Source: Opitutia bacterium UBA953 (GTDB lineage: Bacteria > Verrucomicrobiota > Verrucomicrobiia > Opitutales > UBA953). Taken from it: a DNA stretch of 30,216 bases. The stretch covers positions 887 to 31,102 of the forward strand of contig DBCR01000069.1 in assembly GCA_002293125.1 (NCBI GenBank). Direction: 5' to 3'. Under the pieces are notes generated by a model that worked only from the letters and a program-made list of their open reading frames with translations, was not told the DNA's origin and made no database searches. Shown in pieces: positions 7,789 to 16,563 of this stretch. A program made the translations under genes and the position numbers. How positions within the stretch are numbered: position 1 is the first letter of the stretch; each line of letters opens with the position of its first letter.

Positions 7789-9387
7789 TTGGCAAGCCTC
7801 CGCCCATTCTTCCGTCATGCTGCGCTTCTCGTCGGCGGAGCGATGATTCTTACCGCCCAGACGCTGCCGCCGCTGATCGCCCCCAAGCCGGCAGCCGTCA
7901 ACACCTCGCCGGACGCCCTCTTCGCCGGCTTCATCCCGAAACTGGAGCTGACCATCTCCCAGGAGAACATCGATAGGCTCGCGAAGAACCCGCGGGACTA
8001 CGTCACCCTGACGATCAACGAGCCCGGTGGCGTTAAACTCGAGAAGTGCTCGATCAAGCTCAAGGGTTCCGCCGGCAGCTTCCGCCAGATCACCGAAGAC
8101 CGACCCGGCTTCTCGCTCCGCACCGCGAAGACCAAGAAGGGCCAGGAGTATCGCGGCCTGACCAAGTTCCAGCTGAACAACTGCGCGCAGGACGGCTCGA
8201 TGCTGCTCGAGATGGCCGCGGGCGAGATGGCCCGCCGCGCCGGCGTCCCGGCCTCGCGCTGCACGCACGCCTTCGTCGTCCTCAACGGCAAGCGCCTCGG
8301 CACCTACGTGCTCAAGGAAGGCTTCAACACCGAGTTCCTCTCCTATTTCTTCAAGGACACCAAGGGCCACCTTTACGACGGCGCCTTCTGCAACGAGATC
8401 GATGGCCCGATCGAGGTCGATCAAGGCGATCCGGACGACAAGGTCCGCCTGACGGAGCTGATCGGCGCCACGAAGGAGGCGAGCCCGGCATTACGCCTGG
8501 CCCGCATGGAGCGCATCCTGGATGTCGACGCCTACTTCCGGCACCTCGCCCTCGAGCAGATCATGTGCCACTGGGACGGGTATTCCTTCAACCGTAACAA
8601 CTATCGGTTCTACGAGGACCCCTCATCCGGCAAGTTCCACTTCATGCTCCACGGCATGGACCAGGTCTTCGGCGATGACCGCTGGTATGTCTTTCGTCAG
8701 CCCGGGGCGCTCGTGCCTAACGCCTTACTCTGGGATCGGACGATGCGTGAACGCTACCGGACCCAGTTCTTCGCCGTCTACGAGAAGAACTTCCAAGCGT
8801 ACGACTGGCCGAAGCGGATCCTAGAACTGGCCGCCAACTCCAAGGCCAAGCTCACCCAGTTCGACCCCCAAGAGGCGAAGCGATTCGACCAGCGAGGCAT
8901 GGAGGCTGCCAGCAGGGTGAAAAACCGCCTCGCCGCCATCCGCATCCAACTCGAGGAGTCCGCGCAGCTCCGCTCTATCGGCGGCAAGGCGACGCTCGGG
9001 AAATACGCTTGGGAGCGCAACGCCGACGAGAAGGAGGCGGACGAACGCGACTTCGAGGGGCGCCATTGTTTCTACGTGAAGGCCGGCCTGAAGAAAGGCG
9101 GCGACTTCCGACTACCGCTCGCGACCGGCCCCGGCCGCTATCGCCTGACCGGCATGGTCAAGACCGCCGGCATCATTGCGGGCAAGGATGAGCAAGATAA
9201 AGGCCTGCGCCTCCGCATCTCCGGCCTCAACGGCGTGCCTGCGCTCACGGGTACCAGTAGCTGGCGCACGGTCTCCTTCGAATTCTCCGTCGCCGAAACC
9301 GACCCGGTGCTCGTCCTCGAGCTACGCGCCCAATCCGGCCAGGCTTGGTTTGATCGTAATTCACTGACGCTCACGCGCATCCCCTGA
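7789..9387 (+). CDS. CotH-family atypical protein kinase, probably exported
   Basis: CotH proteins are atypical protein kinases; Bacillus CotH phosphorylates spore-coat proteins. This bacterium is not expected to sporulate, so the substrate is unknown. The CotH core spans roughly residues 40-380. It includes KLKGSAGSFRQ, KFQLNNCAQD, LNGKRLGTYVLKEGF, CHWDGYSFNRNNYRFY (D263) and LHGMDQVFGD (D291); the two Asp are the likely catalytic/metal residues. The more common PWDxD form of the second motif is altered here to HGMDQ. The last 130 residues look like a beta-sandwich, possibly carbohydrate-binding. The start is uncertain. TTG at 7789 gives MASLRPFFRHAALLVGGAMILTAQ as a signal peptide and follows a pyrimidine-rich leader; ATG at 7843 would lose the signal; longer frames run into repeat DNA. 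The VTC gene starts 2 bp after the stop. Confidence 0.85.
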   Translation: MASLRPFFRHAALLVGGAMILTAQTLPPLIAPKPAAVNTSPDALFAGFIPKLELTISQENIDRLAKNPRDYVTLTINEPGGVKLEKCSIKLKGSAGSFRQITEDRPGFSLRTAKTKKGQEYRGLTKFQLNNCAQDGSMLLEMAAGEMARRAGVPASRCTHAFVVLNGKRLGTYVLKEGFNTEFLSYFFKDTKGHLYDGAFCNEIDGPIEVDQGDPDDKVRLTELIGATKEASPALRLARMERILDVDAYFRHLALEQIMCHWDGYSFNRNNYRFYEDPSSGKFHFMLHGMDQVFGDDRWYVFRQPGALVPNALLWDRTMRERYRTQFFAVYEKNFQAYDWPKRILELAANSKAKLTQFDPQEAKRFDQRGMEAASRVKNRLAAIRIQLEESAQLRSIGGKATLGKYAWERNADEKEADERDFEGRHCFYVKAGLKKGGDFRLPLATGPGRYRLTGMVKTAGIIAGKDEQDKGLRLRISGLNGVPALTGTSSWRTVSFEFSVAETDPVLVLELRAQSGQAWFDRNSLTLTRIP

Positions 9388-9389
9388 CC

Positions 9390-10127
9390 ATGGAGATCGC
9401 GGCCCGCTTCGAACTGAAATACATCCTTTCGCTCGCGGAGCGGGACGCCCTGCTCGCCCACTTCCCTGGACGTGTCCTGCCTGACATGCTCGGCGGACCG
9501 ACCGGACACTATCCGGTCGTGAGCCTCTATTGCGACTCCGCCGACCGGAGATGCTACTGGGATAATTGGCGGGGCGTGCCCTCCCGGCGCAAGCTACGCC
9601 TCCGCCTCTACGGAACAAAAGATGGCGCAATCCCGGCGGCTACGTTCCTCGAGATCAAGCATCGCGACGGTGGCGCAGGTGCCAAGCGGCGCGTCCAGCT
9701 GCCGCTCGAACAAGCCGTCGCTTTCGCGAACGGAGCGGAAGCGCTGGAAACTGCACCCGCGGACGCGCGCATCCTCGCCGAGGCCCGTCAGCTCATCTCC
9801 GTGGAAGGCTTCCAGCCGGCGTGCGTCATCCGCTATGACCGCCACGCCTACCGGCTGGTGGATGAAGCCGGGCATGAGCAACTCCGGCTCACCTTCGACC
9901 AAGGCATCCGCTGCCGCTTCGACGACCTGACGCCGCGAACCGAAGACGACGGCTGTACGCTGCCCGTCCTCCATGCCGGCCAGTGCCTGATGGAAGTCAA
10001 AGGCGCGACCGCGGCCCCGTACGATTTTGCGCGCTTCCTCTCGGGCCACGGAATCTTTCCTCGCCCCTTCAGCAAATACGCCGAGAGTGTTCGCCAATAC
10101 GGCGCCACCCCCGCCCTTTCCGCCTGA
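9390..10127 (+). CDS. VTC-domain polyphosphate polymerase family protein
   Basis: A 245-residue single-domain VTC protein of the CYTH/triphosphate-tunnel fold. In yeast Vtc4 this domain polymerises ATP gamma-phosphate into polyphosphate, and bacterial homologues are annotated as polyphosphate polymerases. Visible tunnel residues are FELKY (7-11: E8, K10), SLYCDS (45-50), RRKLRLRLYG (66-75), FLEIKHR (86-92: E88, K90), KRRVQLP (99-105) and the C-terminal EVKG and FSKYAES segments. Charged residues alternate on strands, as expected for the tunnel. No signal peptide or membrane segment, so it is cytoplasmic. It starts 2 bp after CotH and its stop overlaps the DUF4956 start (TGATG), so the three are translationally coupled. 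Polyphosphate synthesis is inferred from the family; some relatives may use other triphosphate substrates. Confidence 0.9.
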   Translation: MEIAARFELKYILSLAERDALLAHFPGRVLPDMLGGPTGHYPVVSLYCDSADRRCYWDNWRGVPSRRKLRLRLYGTKDGAIPAATFLEIKHRDGGAGAKRRVQLPLEQAVAFANGAEALETAPADARILAEARQLISVEGFQPACVIRYDRHAYRLVDEAGHEQLRLTFDQGIRCRFDDLTPRTEDDGCTLPVLHAGQCLMEVKGATAAPYDFARFLSGHGIFPRPFSKYAESVRQYGATPALSA

Positions 10128-10873
10128 TGCACCTCCTGCCCCGACTTTTCCTCGCCGCTAACTCCGTTCCGGCCGACGCCGACGCGATGACCCGCCTGGT
10201 CACCGACCACGCCGACAAGCCCGGCGTAAAGGAGATCCTTTTCGCGATCCTCTTCAGTTTCGCGCTCAACGCCCTGGTCGCCTGGACGTATAAGCGCACC
10301 TACCGTGGTACGCGCTACTCGCAGGACTACGTCCACACCCTGCTCATCCTCGGCACGGTCGTCACGCTCGTCATCCTTGTCGTCGTGGGCAACCTGGCGG
10401 CCGCGTTCGGCATGTTCGCCGCGTTCTCGATCATCCGCTTCCGCCGCAACGTCGGCCAGTCGCGCGATATCGGTTTCATCTTCCTCGCCATGGGCACCGG
10501 TCTCGCCGTCGGGGCCCGCCAGTATGAGCTCGCCGCCGTCACCGTCCCGCTCGTATGCGCGATCATCTTCGCCCTTTCGCGGGCGAATCTCTTCTCCTCG
10601 TTCAAAGGCTCGCACCTCCTGCGGATTCGCGTGGGCACCGATGTCGACTACGACCAGGCCTTCGCCGGGCCGTTCGCGCAGCACCTGGCGCAGCAGTCGC
10701 TCAAGTCCGTCGAGACGGTGCAGGCTGGCCTGATGACCGAGCTGCGCTACGAGGTCACGCTGAAGGATGGAGCTGGCATCGGTGAATTCGTGCGCGCCCT
10801 CCAAGCCGCCAACGGCAACAACCGCGTGTTGCTTACCTGCGTCGGCGAACAAAGCGTCGTCGAGGCGGAGTAG
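10127..10873 (+). CDS. DUF4956 membrane protein
   Basis: A 248-residue integral membrane protein of the DUF4956 family. Membrane segments are visible at about 38-58 (ILFAILFSFALNALVAW), 75-105 (a long hydrophobic stretch ending in FGMFAAFSIIRFRRNV) and 120-150 (IGFIFLAMGTGLAVGA, then AVTVPLVCAIIFAL). The conserved-looking SIIRFRRNVGQSRDIGF loop sits between the last two. The final 90 residues are soluble, alternating beta/alpha (LLRIRVGTDVDYD ... LRYEVTLKDG), probably a cytoplasmic ACT/ferredoxin-like domain. The ATG overlaps the VTC stop as TGATG. No function is established for the family. Its repeated association with VTC and CotH genes suggests a membrane partner of polyphosphate synthesis or of CotH-dependent phosphorylation (inference). 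Confidence 0.88.
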   Translation: MHLLPRLFLAANSVPADADAMTRLVTDHADKPGVKEILFAILFSFALNALVAWTYKRTYRGTRYSQDYVHTLLILGTVVTLVILVVVGNLAAAFGMFAAFSIIRFRRNVGQSRDIGFIFLAMGTGLAVGARQYELAAVTVPLVCAIIFALSRANLFSSFKGSHLLRIRVGTDVDYDQAFAGPFAQHLAQQSLKSVETVQAGLMTELRYEVTLKDGAGIGEFVRALQAANGNNRVLLTCVGEQSVVEAE

Positions 10874-10883
10874 CGCGTAGTTA

Positions 10884-10904
10884 GAGTATCGAGTATGGAG
10901 TATC
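10884..10904 (+). repeat. GAGTATN heptad array, locus 4
   Basis: Three exact heptads, GAGTATC, GAGTATG and GAGTATC, start 11 bp after the DUF4956 stop codon and run into GGGGGAGTG. That tail also borders the inverted array at 7688-7715 when read on the minus strand (ATCGGGGGAGTG), so the homology extends beyond the heptads. Confidence 0.8.
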
Positions 10905-10920
10905 GGGGGAGTGACGGCTT

Positions 10921-11022
10921 GGTAGGGCTGGCCATCCTTGGCCGGCCGCGGCCGACCAAGGATGGTCGGCCCTACCCGATGCAGCCATGTCGTGAGACAG
11001 GCGGAGGCGATGTCATCGCATC
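10921..11022. repeat. REP-like long hairpin plus palindrome, copy B
   Basis: GGTAGGGCTGGCCATCCTTG pairs, with a few mismatches and wobbles, with CAAGGATGGTCGGCCCTACC some 20 bp later. The arms form one long imperfect hairpin of roughly 27 bp. A spacer and AGGCGATG-T-CATCGCATCC (11005-11022) follow. Order and sequence match copy A at 2314-2400, but with a longer spacer. In copy A the arms instead fold as two separate hairpins, because the left arm reads GGCCAAGCA. Confidence 0.8.
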
Positions 11023-11035
11023 CTAACCCAACAAG

Positions 11036-11057
11036 GAGGGCGCCTGAAGGCGCCCTC
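11036..11057 (-). terminator. Terminator-like hairpin downstream of sdhB
   Basis: GAGGGCGCC, a 4-nt loop, then GGCGCCCTC (9-bp perfect stem), 63 bp past the sdhB stop at 11121. On the minus strand the stem is followed by CTTGTTGGG, a poorer U-tract than at 2413, so termination may be partial. The stem core is identical to the one at 2413-2438 and closes the same composite unit. Confidence 0.6.
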
Positions 11058-11120
11058 TTGCTTTCCACTTGTCACCGTGCCCCCTTGCCCGCGTGACCCT
11101 CGCGGCGCGCGGCGCCGCGC

Positions 11121-11930
11121 TCAGTCTCCGCCCTTGGAAGGCTTGCCGGTGGAGGAGAAGAACTCCTTCACGCGGGCGCGGAGGTAGTCGCGGTTGAGCT
11201 TGGCGATGACGTCGAGCGTGATGCTCTTCGGGCAATGCGCCTGGCACTCACCGTAGTTGGTGCAGTTGCCGAAACCGGCTTCGTCCATGGTCTTCACCAT
11301 CGAGAGGGTGCGGCGGTCGCGCTCGGCCTGGCCTTGCGGCAGGATGTTGAGGTGGTTGATCTTGGCGCCGACGAAGAGCATCGCGGAGCCGTTCTTGCAG
11401 GAGGCGACGCAGGCGCCGCAACCGATGCATTCCGCGGCGTCCATGGCCTCATCCGCGATGGGCTTGGGTACCGGGATATTATTGGCCTCCGGGGCGGAAC
11501 CGGTGCGGACGGTGATGAAGCCGCCGGACTGGATGACCTTATCGAAGCCGGAGCGATCGACGGCGAGATCCTTCAGCACCGGGAAGGCGCGGGCGCGCCA
11601 CGGCTCGACGGTGATCGTCTCGCCATCGCGGAAGTTGCGCATGTGCAGCTGGCAGGTCGTCACGCCGGGAATCGGGCCGTGAGGCATGCCGTTGATCGTC
11701 ATCGAACACATGCCGCAGATACCTTCACGGCAATCATGGTCGAAAGCGAAGGTGTCCTTGCCCGCTTTGATGAGCTGCTCGTTGAGCATGTCCATCATCT
11801 CGAGGAAGGAGGCCGAGGTCGGCACGGCGGCGAGGGAGTGCTCCTCGAAGGCGCCGGGCTGGCCGCGGCGCTGACGCCAGACGCGCAGCTTGAGCGCGAG
11901 GGTTGGTTCTTTTCCGTTGTCCTGGACCAT
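11121..11930 (-). CDS. sdhB: Succinate dehydrogenase/fumarate reductase iron-sulfur subunit
   Basis: Electron-transfer subunit of complex II, passing electrons from the flavin of SdhA to the heme/quinone sites of SdhC on the cytoplasmic face of the membrane. It has 269 residues. The [2Fe-2S] motif CREGICGMC (C67, C72, C75) with a fourth Cys near 93 is in the N-terminal ferredoxin domain. The C-terminal domain holds CIGCGACVASC (C168, C171, C174, C178) and GNCTNYGECQAHCPK (C223, C229, C233), supplying the [4Fe-4S] and [3Fe-4S] ligands. The start MVQDNGKEPTLALKLRVWRQ is family-like; a 31-residue in-frame extension overlaps sdhA and is not supported. sdhA ends 5 bp upstream of this start. Third gene of sdhCAB. 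Confidence 0.97.
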   Translation of the reverse strand: MVQDNGKEPTLALKLRVWRQRRGQPGAFEEHSLAAVPTSASFLEMMDMLNEQLIKAGKDTFAFDHDCREGICGMCSMTINGMPHGPIPGVTTCQLHMRNFRDGETITVEPWRARAFPVLKDLAVDRSGFDKVIQSGGFITVRTGSAPEANNIPVPKPIADEAMDAAECIGCGACVASCKNGSAMLFVGAKINHLNILPQGQAERDRRTLSMVKTMDEAGFGNCTNYGECQAHCPKSITLDVIAKLNRDYLRARVKEFFSSTGKPSKGGD

Positions 11931-11935
11931 GGTGA

Positions 11936-13888
<1,953 letters not shown>

Positions 13889-13894
13889 GGGGGC

Positions 13895-14566
13895 TTACTT
13901 CAGATAACCGGTGAGCACGGCGAGAGGGATGGAGATGAAGCCGAGTGCGATGATCCAACCATAGGCCAAGGCGAGACCGTCGAGACGGGAGCGCCAGCGC
14001 TCATTGCGCAGGCCGAGGGTCTGGAAGACGCTGCTGACGCCGTGGCTGAGGTGCAGGCAGAGCAGCAATAGGCTGATGATGTAGAAATAGGCGACCGGCT
14101 TGCTGGAGAAGCCCGCGATGACCATCTTATAGACGTCGTCGCCGAAGGAGACGTCGCCCAAGGCCACGGCCTTGAAGGTGAAGTGCAGCAGGTGGAAGAT
14201 GGCGAAGCCCAAGATGACCACGCCCGAGTAAGGCATGGTGCGGCTGGCGATCGTCGCGCGGCGGGTGGCGTCGACGGCTGGACCTCCGGCGCGGGCGGCG
14301 CGGTTATCGAGCGAAAGCAGGATGCCGGCCCAAATATGGGCGATGGTGCTGATGATCAGCACCGCTCGAGCTCCCCAGAGGAGTCCGGGATTGGCGTGCA
14401 GCCAGGCGGCGTAGGCGTTGATGGCCTCCGGGCCCTTGAACATCAGCAGGTTGCCCGTCATGTGGCCGAGCACGAAGCCGGCGAGGACGAGGCCGGTGAG
14501 GGCCATGACGACCTTCTTCCCGATGGAAGAGGGACGGCAACTGGAGCAACAGGAGTTTGCGGACAT
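13895..14566 (-). CDS. sdhC: Succinate dehydrogenase cytochrome b subunit (type B, five-helix)
   Basis: Membrane anchor of complex II. A single 223-residue polypeptide replaces the SdhC/SdhD pair, as in type B enzymes carrying two b hemes and reducing menaquinone. Five hydrophobic segments are seen at about 18-43, 64-86, 112-134, 157-178 and 199-220. Membrane histidines available as heme ligands are H35 (VLGHMTGN), H77 (IAHIWAG), H125 and H128 (FHLLHFTFK), H172 and H175 (LHLSHGVSS). The entry SSIGKKVVMALTG is typical of the family. The N-terminus has an unusual cysteine cluster (MSANSCCSSC). The ATG at 14566 was chosen; ATG at 14596 adds ten residues (MAFASRPRSA). A longer upstream open frame has no family similarity. 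First gene of sdhCAB. Confidence 0.94.
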   Translation of the reverse strand: MSANSCCSSCRPSSIGKKVVMALTGLVLAGFVLGHMTGNLLMFKGPEAINAYAAWLHANPGLLWGARAVLIISTIAHIWAGILLSLDNRAARAGGPAVDATRRATIASRTMPYSGVVILGFAIFHLLHFTFKAVALGDVSFGDDVYKMVIAGFSSKPVAYFYIISLLLLCLHLSHGVSSVFQTLGLRNERWRSRLDGLALAYGWIIALGFISIPLAVLTGYLK

Positions 14567-14759
14567 GGCGGAGCGGGGACGGGATGCAAAAGCCATCAAA
14601 TAGGGAGTCGCCCCCCTTCCCACCACGGAGGAGGGCAAAAGGGGAGGTATTAGCGGGAAAGCCCCAGGGCGTGAAAAACCCTCATAGGCCTCCGGGGCGT
14701 CCCCCGGCCTGGCCGGACGGGGAAGACTCGACCAGAACGGGTCTGCCCGGAAAAACCGC
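14567..14759. other. Divergent intergenic region between sdhC and pyrG
   Basis: Must contain the sdhCAB promoter on the minus strand and precedes the pyrG promoter on the plus strand. No coding frame and none of the repeat families described here was recognised. I could not assign the sdhC promoter boxes with confidence. Confidence 0.4.
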
Positions 14760-14787
14760 TTGCCACAGTTTTTTTCGCCCATGCAAT
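14760..14787 (+). promoter_or_regulatory. Candidate pyrG promoter
   Basis: A sigma-70-like TTGCCA (14760-14765) is followed after 16 bp by TGCAAT (14782-14787), matching TATAAT at four of six positions. The spacer contains a T-run. The predicted transcription start near 14795 would place the hairpin at 14798-14830 at the very 5' end of the leader. This is sequence-pattern evidence only. Confidence 0.35.
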
Positions 14788-14797
14788 TCGAAAGTCC

Positions 14798-14840
14798 AGA
14801 CCGGCTCTCCGTCACAGGACCTGCCGGTCTTTTCGTTTTT
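14798..14840 (+). promoter_or_regulatory. Attenuator-like hairpin with U-run in the pyrG leader
   Basis: AGACCGGC (14798-14805) pairs perfectly with GCCGGTCT (14823-14830) around a 17-nt loop that may itself pair weakly (TCC/GGA). TTTCGTTTTT (14831-14840) follows at once, 30 bp before the pyrG ATG. The orientation is that of an intrinsic terminator for transcripts heading into pyrG. Since the nearest upstream gene (sdhC) runs the other way, an attenuator of pyrG itself is the most economical reading. Pyrimidine-responsive control would be inference. Confidence 0.55.
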
Positions 14841-14870
14841 ATCCGCCCCCAGCCCACCCGAACCTTTTCC

Positions 14871-16475
14871 ATGAAGTATATTTTTGTCACCGGCGGCGTC
14901 ATCTCCTCCCTCGGCAAAGGCCTCACCGCCGCCGCCCTCGGCGCGCTCCTCGAATGCCGCGGACTCAAGGTGCGTATCCAGAAATTCGACCCGTATCTTA
15001 ACGTCGATCCGGGCACCATGAGCCCCTACCAGCACGGCGAAGTCTACGTGCTTAACGATGGCGCCGAGACGGACCTCGACCTGGGCCACTACGAGCGCTT
15101 CACGTCAGGCGAACTCTCTCGCCTCAACAGCCTGAGCTCCGGCCAGGTCTACGAGACCGTCATTCAGAAGGAACGCCGCGGCGACTACCTCGGCAAGACC
15201 GTGCAGGTCATCCCGCACGTCACCAACGAGATCAAGGAACGCATCCTCAAGGGCGGCGAAGGCGTCGATGTGCTCATCACTGAGATCGGCGGGACCACCG
15301 GCGACATCGAAGGCCTGCCCTTCCTCGAAGCGCTCCGTCAGTTCCAGCATGATGCCGGCCGTGAGAACGTGGCGTTCCTGCATTGCACGCTGGTGCCCTT
15401 CATCAAGGCCGCAGGCGAACTTAAGACCAAGCCCTCGCAGCAATCCGTCGCAAAACTGCGTGAAATCGGCATCCAGCCTGACCTGCTCGTCTGCCGCACC
15501 GACCGCCCCATCGGCGAGGAAAACCGCCAGAAACTCTCGCTCTATTGCAACGTCGGCCTCGATGCCGTGTTCGAATGCCGCGACGTCGAGCACTCCATCT
15601 ACGAGCTCCCGATGCAACTCGCCGAGCAGCGCATCGACGAAGTCGTCGTCAAGCGTCTCGGCCTGCAGTGCCAGCCGATCGACATCACGCCGTGGCGCGA
15701 GATCGTCCGCCGCCTCCTCGAGCCGAAGCACCGCGTGCGCGTCGGCGTCGTCGGCAAATACATCGAGCTCCAGGACGCGTACAAGTCCGTCTACGAATCC
15801 ATCACCCACGGCGGCATCGCCAACGAGACCGCCGTCGAGGTCGTGCGCATCGACGCCGAGGACCTCGAGACCAAGGGCACCACGCAACAACTCGAAGGCT
15901 TGGACGGCATCCTCGTGCCAGGCGGCTTCGGCAACCGCGGCATCGAAGGCAAGATCATAGCCGCTAAGTTCGCGCGCGAACGCAAGGTCCCCTTCTACGG
16001 GCTCTGCCTCGGCATGCAGATCACCGTCATCGAATACGCCAGGCACGTCCTCGGCCTGAAGGATGCCCACTCGACCGAGTTCGCCCCCGGGACCAAGCAC
16101 CCCGTCATCCACCTCATGGAATCGCAGAAGAGCGTGGTGACCAAGGGCGGCACGATGCGCCTGGGCTCCTATGACTGCGCCTTGACCCCGGGCAGCCGCG
16201 CCCGCGCCGCCTACGGCATCGATGACATCAAGGAACGCCACCGCCACCGCTTCGAATATAACGACGCCTACCGGGCCCAGCTCGAGGCCGCCGGCCTGAT
16301 CGTGGGAGGCACCAATCCCCAGAGCGGTTTGGTCGAAATCGTCGAGGTCAAGGACCACCCCTGGATGGTCGGGGTCCAGTACCACCCCGAATTCCAGTCC
16401 CGCCCGGACCGCGCCCACCCCCTCTTCGCTGCTTTTGTGAAGGCTGCGGTTGAGAAGTCCCGGCTATCCTGCTAA
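14871..16475 (+). CDS. pyrG: CTP synthase (glutamine-hydrolysing)
   Basis: Converts UTP to CTP using ATP and ammonia from glutamine, the last step of de novo pyrimidine nucleotide synthesis; cytoplasmic and tetrameric in known members. The protein is 534 residues, the usual length. The amidoligase domain (about 1-270) starts MKYIFVTGGVISSLGKGLTA with its P-loop and includes the SPYQHGEVYVLNDGAETDLD region and TEIGGTTGDIE. The class I glutaminase domain follows (about 285-534), with nucleophile C379 in GLCLGMQ, the oxyanion-side GGFGNRG, and H505/E507 in VQYHPEFQSRP. The start is the family-typical ATG after a pyrimidine-rich leader (acccgaaccttttcc). moxR begins 88 bp downstream with no strong terminator between, so some readthrough into the Bat operon is possible. 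Confidence 0.98.
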   Translation: MKYIFVTGGVISSLGKGLTAAALGALLECRGLKVRIQKFDPYLNVDPGTMSPYQHGEVYVLNDGAETDLDLGHYERFTSGELSRLNSLSSGQVYETVIQKERRGDYLGKTVQVIPHVTNEIKERILKGGEGVDVLITEIGGTTGDIEGLPFLEALRQFQHDAGRENVAFLHCTLVPFIKAAGELKTKPSQQSVAKLREIGIQPDLLVCRTDRPIGEENRQKLSLYCNVGLDAVFECRDVEHSIYELPMQLAEQRIDEVVVKRLGLQCQPIDITPWREIVRRLLEPKHRVRVGVVGKYIELQDAYKSVYESITHGGIANETAVEVVRIDAEDLETKGTTQQLEGLDGILVPGGFGNRGIEGKIIAAKFARERKVPFYGLCLGMQITVIEYARHVLGLKDAHSTEFAPGTKHPVIHLMESQKSVVTKGGTMRLGSYDCALTPGSRARAAYGIDDIKERHRHRFEYNDAYRAQLEAAGLIVGGTNPQSGLVEIVEVKDHPWMVGVQYHPEFQSRPDRAHPLFAAFVKAAVEKSRLSC

Positions 16476-16563
16476 TTCAGAGACGAAACCGGCTCTGCCG
16501 GACGCTGCCAAGCGAGCGGAGATCCGCCGAACGCGCCACCCCGCGCGACCCTTCCCTACCCCC

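Noticed and set aside
14597..15019. Extended sdhC frame of 374 codons reaching into pyrG
   Set aside because: The upstream part overlaps the pyrG start on the other strand and has no similarity to the SdhC family. The normal N-terminus begins at 14566 or 14596.
16489..16501. Hairpin CCGGC/GCCGG after pyrG as a terminator
   Set aside because: The stem is only 5 bp with a 3-nt loop and no T-run follows, so it does not support separation of pyrG from moxR.
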